DNA of 33,839 nucleotides from NCBI RefSeq assembly GCF_001552715.1, contig NZ_BCRS01000055.1, forward strand, positions 1 through 33,839, written 5' to 3'. The number at the start of each line of letters is the position of its first letter. Position 1 is the stretch's first letter. The position numbers and the translations under genes are program-made. Below the pieces are notes generated by a model, which saw only the letters and a program-made list of their open reading frames with translations, made no database searches and was not told the origin of the DNA. Of the stretch, positions 32,466-33,839 are shown one piece after another. Source of the DNA: Mycolicibacterium vaccae NBRC 14118 = CIP 105934. GTDB lineage: Bacteria; Actinomycetota; Actinomycetes; Mycobacteriales; Mycobacteriaceae.

Positions 32466-33784
32466 CCAAGCCGCGCAAGCAGATTCACCTCGGCGCGCAT
32501 TTCCCCGGCGTCAACAACACCACGGTGTGGTCGGATCCCGACTCGGGCAGCCAGATCGAGTTCGAGTCGTTCGTGCACCTGGCCCGCACCGCGGAGCGGG
32601 GCATGTTCGACTTCTTCTTCCTGGCCGAGGGACTGCGGCTGCGCGAACACCGCGGCCGCATCCACGATCTGGACGTGGTCGGCAGGCCCGACACCTTCAC
32701 GGTGCTGGCCGCACTGGCCGCCGTCACCGAGCACCTCGGGCTGGCGGGCACCGTCAACACCACGTTCAACGAGCCGTTCGAGGTGGCGCGCCAGTTCGCC
32801 ACCCTCGACCATCTGTCCGACGGCCGGGCGGCCTGGAATATGGTCACCTCCTCGGATGCGTTCACCGGGGCCAACTTCCGGCGCGGCGGCTACCTCGACC
32901 ACGCCGACCGCTACCGGCGTGCCGAAGAGTTCCTGACCGTGGCGCGGTTGTTCTGGGACAGCTGGTCCGCCGACGCCGTCCTCGCCGACCGCGGGACCGG
33001 CCGCTACGTCGAGCCCGACCGCATCCGCGTCGTCGAACACCACGGACCGCAGTTCGACGTGCGCGGGGTCGCCACGCTGCCGCCGATGCCGCAGCGCGAG
33101 CCGGTGTTGTTCCAGGCCGGGGACTCCGACGAAGGCAGGACCTTCGGGGCCCGGCATGCCGACGCGCTGTTCACGCTGCACTCCGAGCTGCAGGCCGGCC
33201 GGGCCTACTACGCCGACGTCAAGGCCCGGGCGGCCGGTTTCGGCCGGAATCCCGACCACCTCAAAGTGTTTCCGGCCGCCAGCTTCGTGCTCGGCGACAC
33301 CGCGGCCGAGGCCGCCGACAAGGCCCGCCATGTGCGTCTGCAGCAGGTCAGCGGCCCGACCGCGATCGCGATGCTCGAACAGGTGTGGCAGCGCGACCTT
33401 TCCGATGTCGATCCGGACGGCCCGCTGCCCGAGGTGGAACCCGCCGACGACCCGACGGTGACCCAAGGCCGGGTGCGCCACGGCGACCCCAGGGCCATCG
33501 CGGCGGCGTGGCGGGAGCGGGCCGAAGCCGGGAACCTCAGCATCCGCGAACTCGTCATCGCGGTCACCAGCAGGCAGCAGTTCGTCGGCACCGCCGCCCA
33601 GGTCGCCGACGAGATCGACCTGCACGTGCAGAGCGACGCGTGCGACGGGTTCATCCTGGTGCCGCACCTGACCCCGCGCGGCCTCGACGAATTCGTCGAC
33701 CAGGTGGTGCCGCTGCTGCAGGAGCGCGGCAGCTTCCGCACCGGCTACAGCGGCGCCACGCTGCGCGACCGTCTCGGCCTGTAG
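32462..33784 (+). CDS. NtaA/SnaA/DszA-type flavin monooxygenase
   Basis: The 440-residue protein is a full-length member of the nitrilotriacetate/dibenzothiophene-sulfone monooxygenase group. It has RTAERGMFDFFFLAEGL, NTTFNEPFEVARQFATLDHLSDGRAAWNMVTS, and AEEFLTVARLFWDSW, followed by DRIRVVEHHGPQFDVRG and QREPVLFQAGDSDEGRTFGA. FMNH2 comes from a partner reductase that is not encoded in the window. GTG 32462 forms a GTGA overlap with the previous stop; an in-frame ATG at 32447 would add five residues. The similarity to the first gene suggests duplication. A sulfur-scavenging role is likely by family, not proven. Confidence 0.92.
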   Translation: MTKPRKQIHLGAHFPGVNNTTVWSDPDSGSQIEFESFVHLARTAERGMFDFFFLAEGLRLREHRGRIHDLDVVGRPDTFTVLAALAAVTEHLGLAGTVNTTFNEPFEVARQFATLDHLSDGRAAWNMVTSSDAFTGANFRRGGYLDHADRYRRAEEFLTVARLFWDSWSADAVLADRGTGRYVEPDRIRVVEHHGPQFDVRGVATLPPMPQREPVLFQAGDSDEGRTFGARHADALFTLHSELQAGRAYYADVKARAAGFGRNPDHLKVFPAASFVLGDTAAEAADKARHVRLQQVSGPTAIAMLEQVWQRDLSDVDPDGPLPEVEPADDPTVTQGRVRHGDPRAIAAAWRERAEAGNLSIRELVIAVTSRQQFVGTAAQVADEIDLHVQSDACDGFILVPHLTPRGLDEFVDQVVPLLQERGSFRTGYSGATLRDRLGL

Positions 33785-33794
33785 GTACGCCCGG

Positions 33795-33839
33795 TTACGG
33801 CAGCCGGGCCTGATTGGCGGCGTCGCGCAGCGAGCCCCG
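33795..33839 (-). CDS. 3' end of a convergent gene (partial)
   Basis: On the minus strand the frame from the right edge reads RGSLRDAANQARLP and stops at TAA (33797-33795), 10 nt from the monooxygenase stop. Codons end mainly in G or C, as for real genes here. Too short to name. Confidence 0.35.
   Translation of the reverse strand, partial: RGSLRDAANQARLP

Noticed and set aside
32234..33667. 477-codon minus-strand frame opposite the last monooxygenase
   Set aside because: It lies opposite a certain gene and has no recognisable domain.

Overview
The window is high-GC DNA with dense, heavily overlapping genes. It reads as the chromosome of a mycobacterium, probably an environmental rapid grower (Mycolicibacterium type). 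The main evidence is conserved order. GH76 protein, DedA protein, fba, an Rv0361-like membrane protein, DUF3151 protein, site-2 protease, Rv0358-like protein, purA and an Rv0356c-like thioesterase follow the M. tuberculosis Rv0365c-Rv0356c segment in opposite orientation. A second block, purT-rhodanese-metZ, corresponds to Rv0389-Rv0391. Locus comparisons are from memory; no search was run. No rRNA, tRNA, insertion sequence, prophage or CRISPR array was seen. The longest stretch without a gene is about 120 bp.

Layout. 1-2424: tail of an upstream gene, a short-chain dehydrogenase (SDR), a lipoprotein and a SpoU-type RNA methyltransferase. 2317-4497: TetR regulator and MFS exporter with a perfect palindromic operator. 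4534-8187: GH76 hydrolase, a NhaA antiporter fused to a DsbA-like domain, and a DedA membrane protein. 8252-11758: zinc alcohol dehydrogenase, class II aldolase, an unusual repeat structure, an Rv0361-like protein and DUF3151. 11755-14099: cation-efflux transporter with its own operator, site-2 protease and Rv0358-like protein. 14165-17901: purA, thioesterase, a diguanylate cyclase and a membrane protein. 17882-21880: MarR regulator divergent from an MMPL transporter-P450-ferredoxin operon. 21870-27174: CPA1 antiporter, a PurT-like ATP-grasp protein, a single-TM protein, rhodanese, metZ and a small acidic protein. 27171-29683: SDR, then a DUF899 gene divergent from an ArsR-SRPBCC pair. 29756-33784: acetyltransferase plus three luciferase-like flavin monooxygenases in a chain of 4-nt overlaps, probably for using organic sulfur or other xenobiotics. 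The window ends in the tail of a convergent gene.

Two features recur. Many genes have a -10-like hexamer 6-7 nt before the start codon, the arrangement of leaderless mycobacterial transcripts, which helps choose starts. Regulator genes sit beside clear palindromes (TetR, MarR and ArsR, plus orphan operators before the cation transporter and the second SDR). The observations most worth a second look are the 20-bp direct repeat around a hairpin behind fba, the PurT-like protein that seems to have lost its substrate-binding residues, the MarR-MMPL-P450-ferredoxin unit and the two-site ArsR operator. Nothing in the window is clearly a wholly new system.
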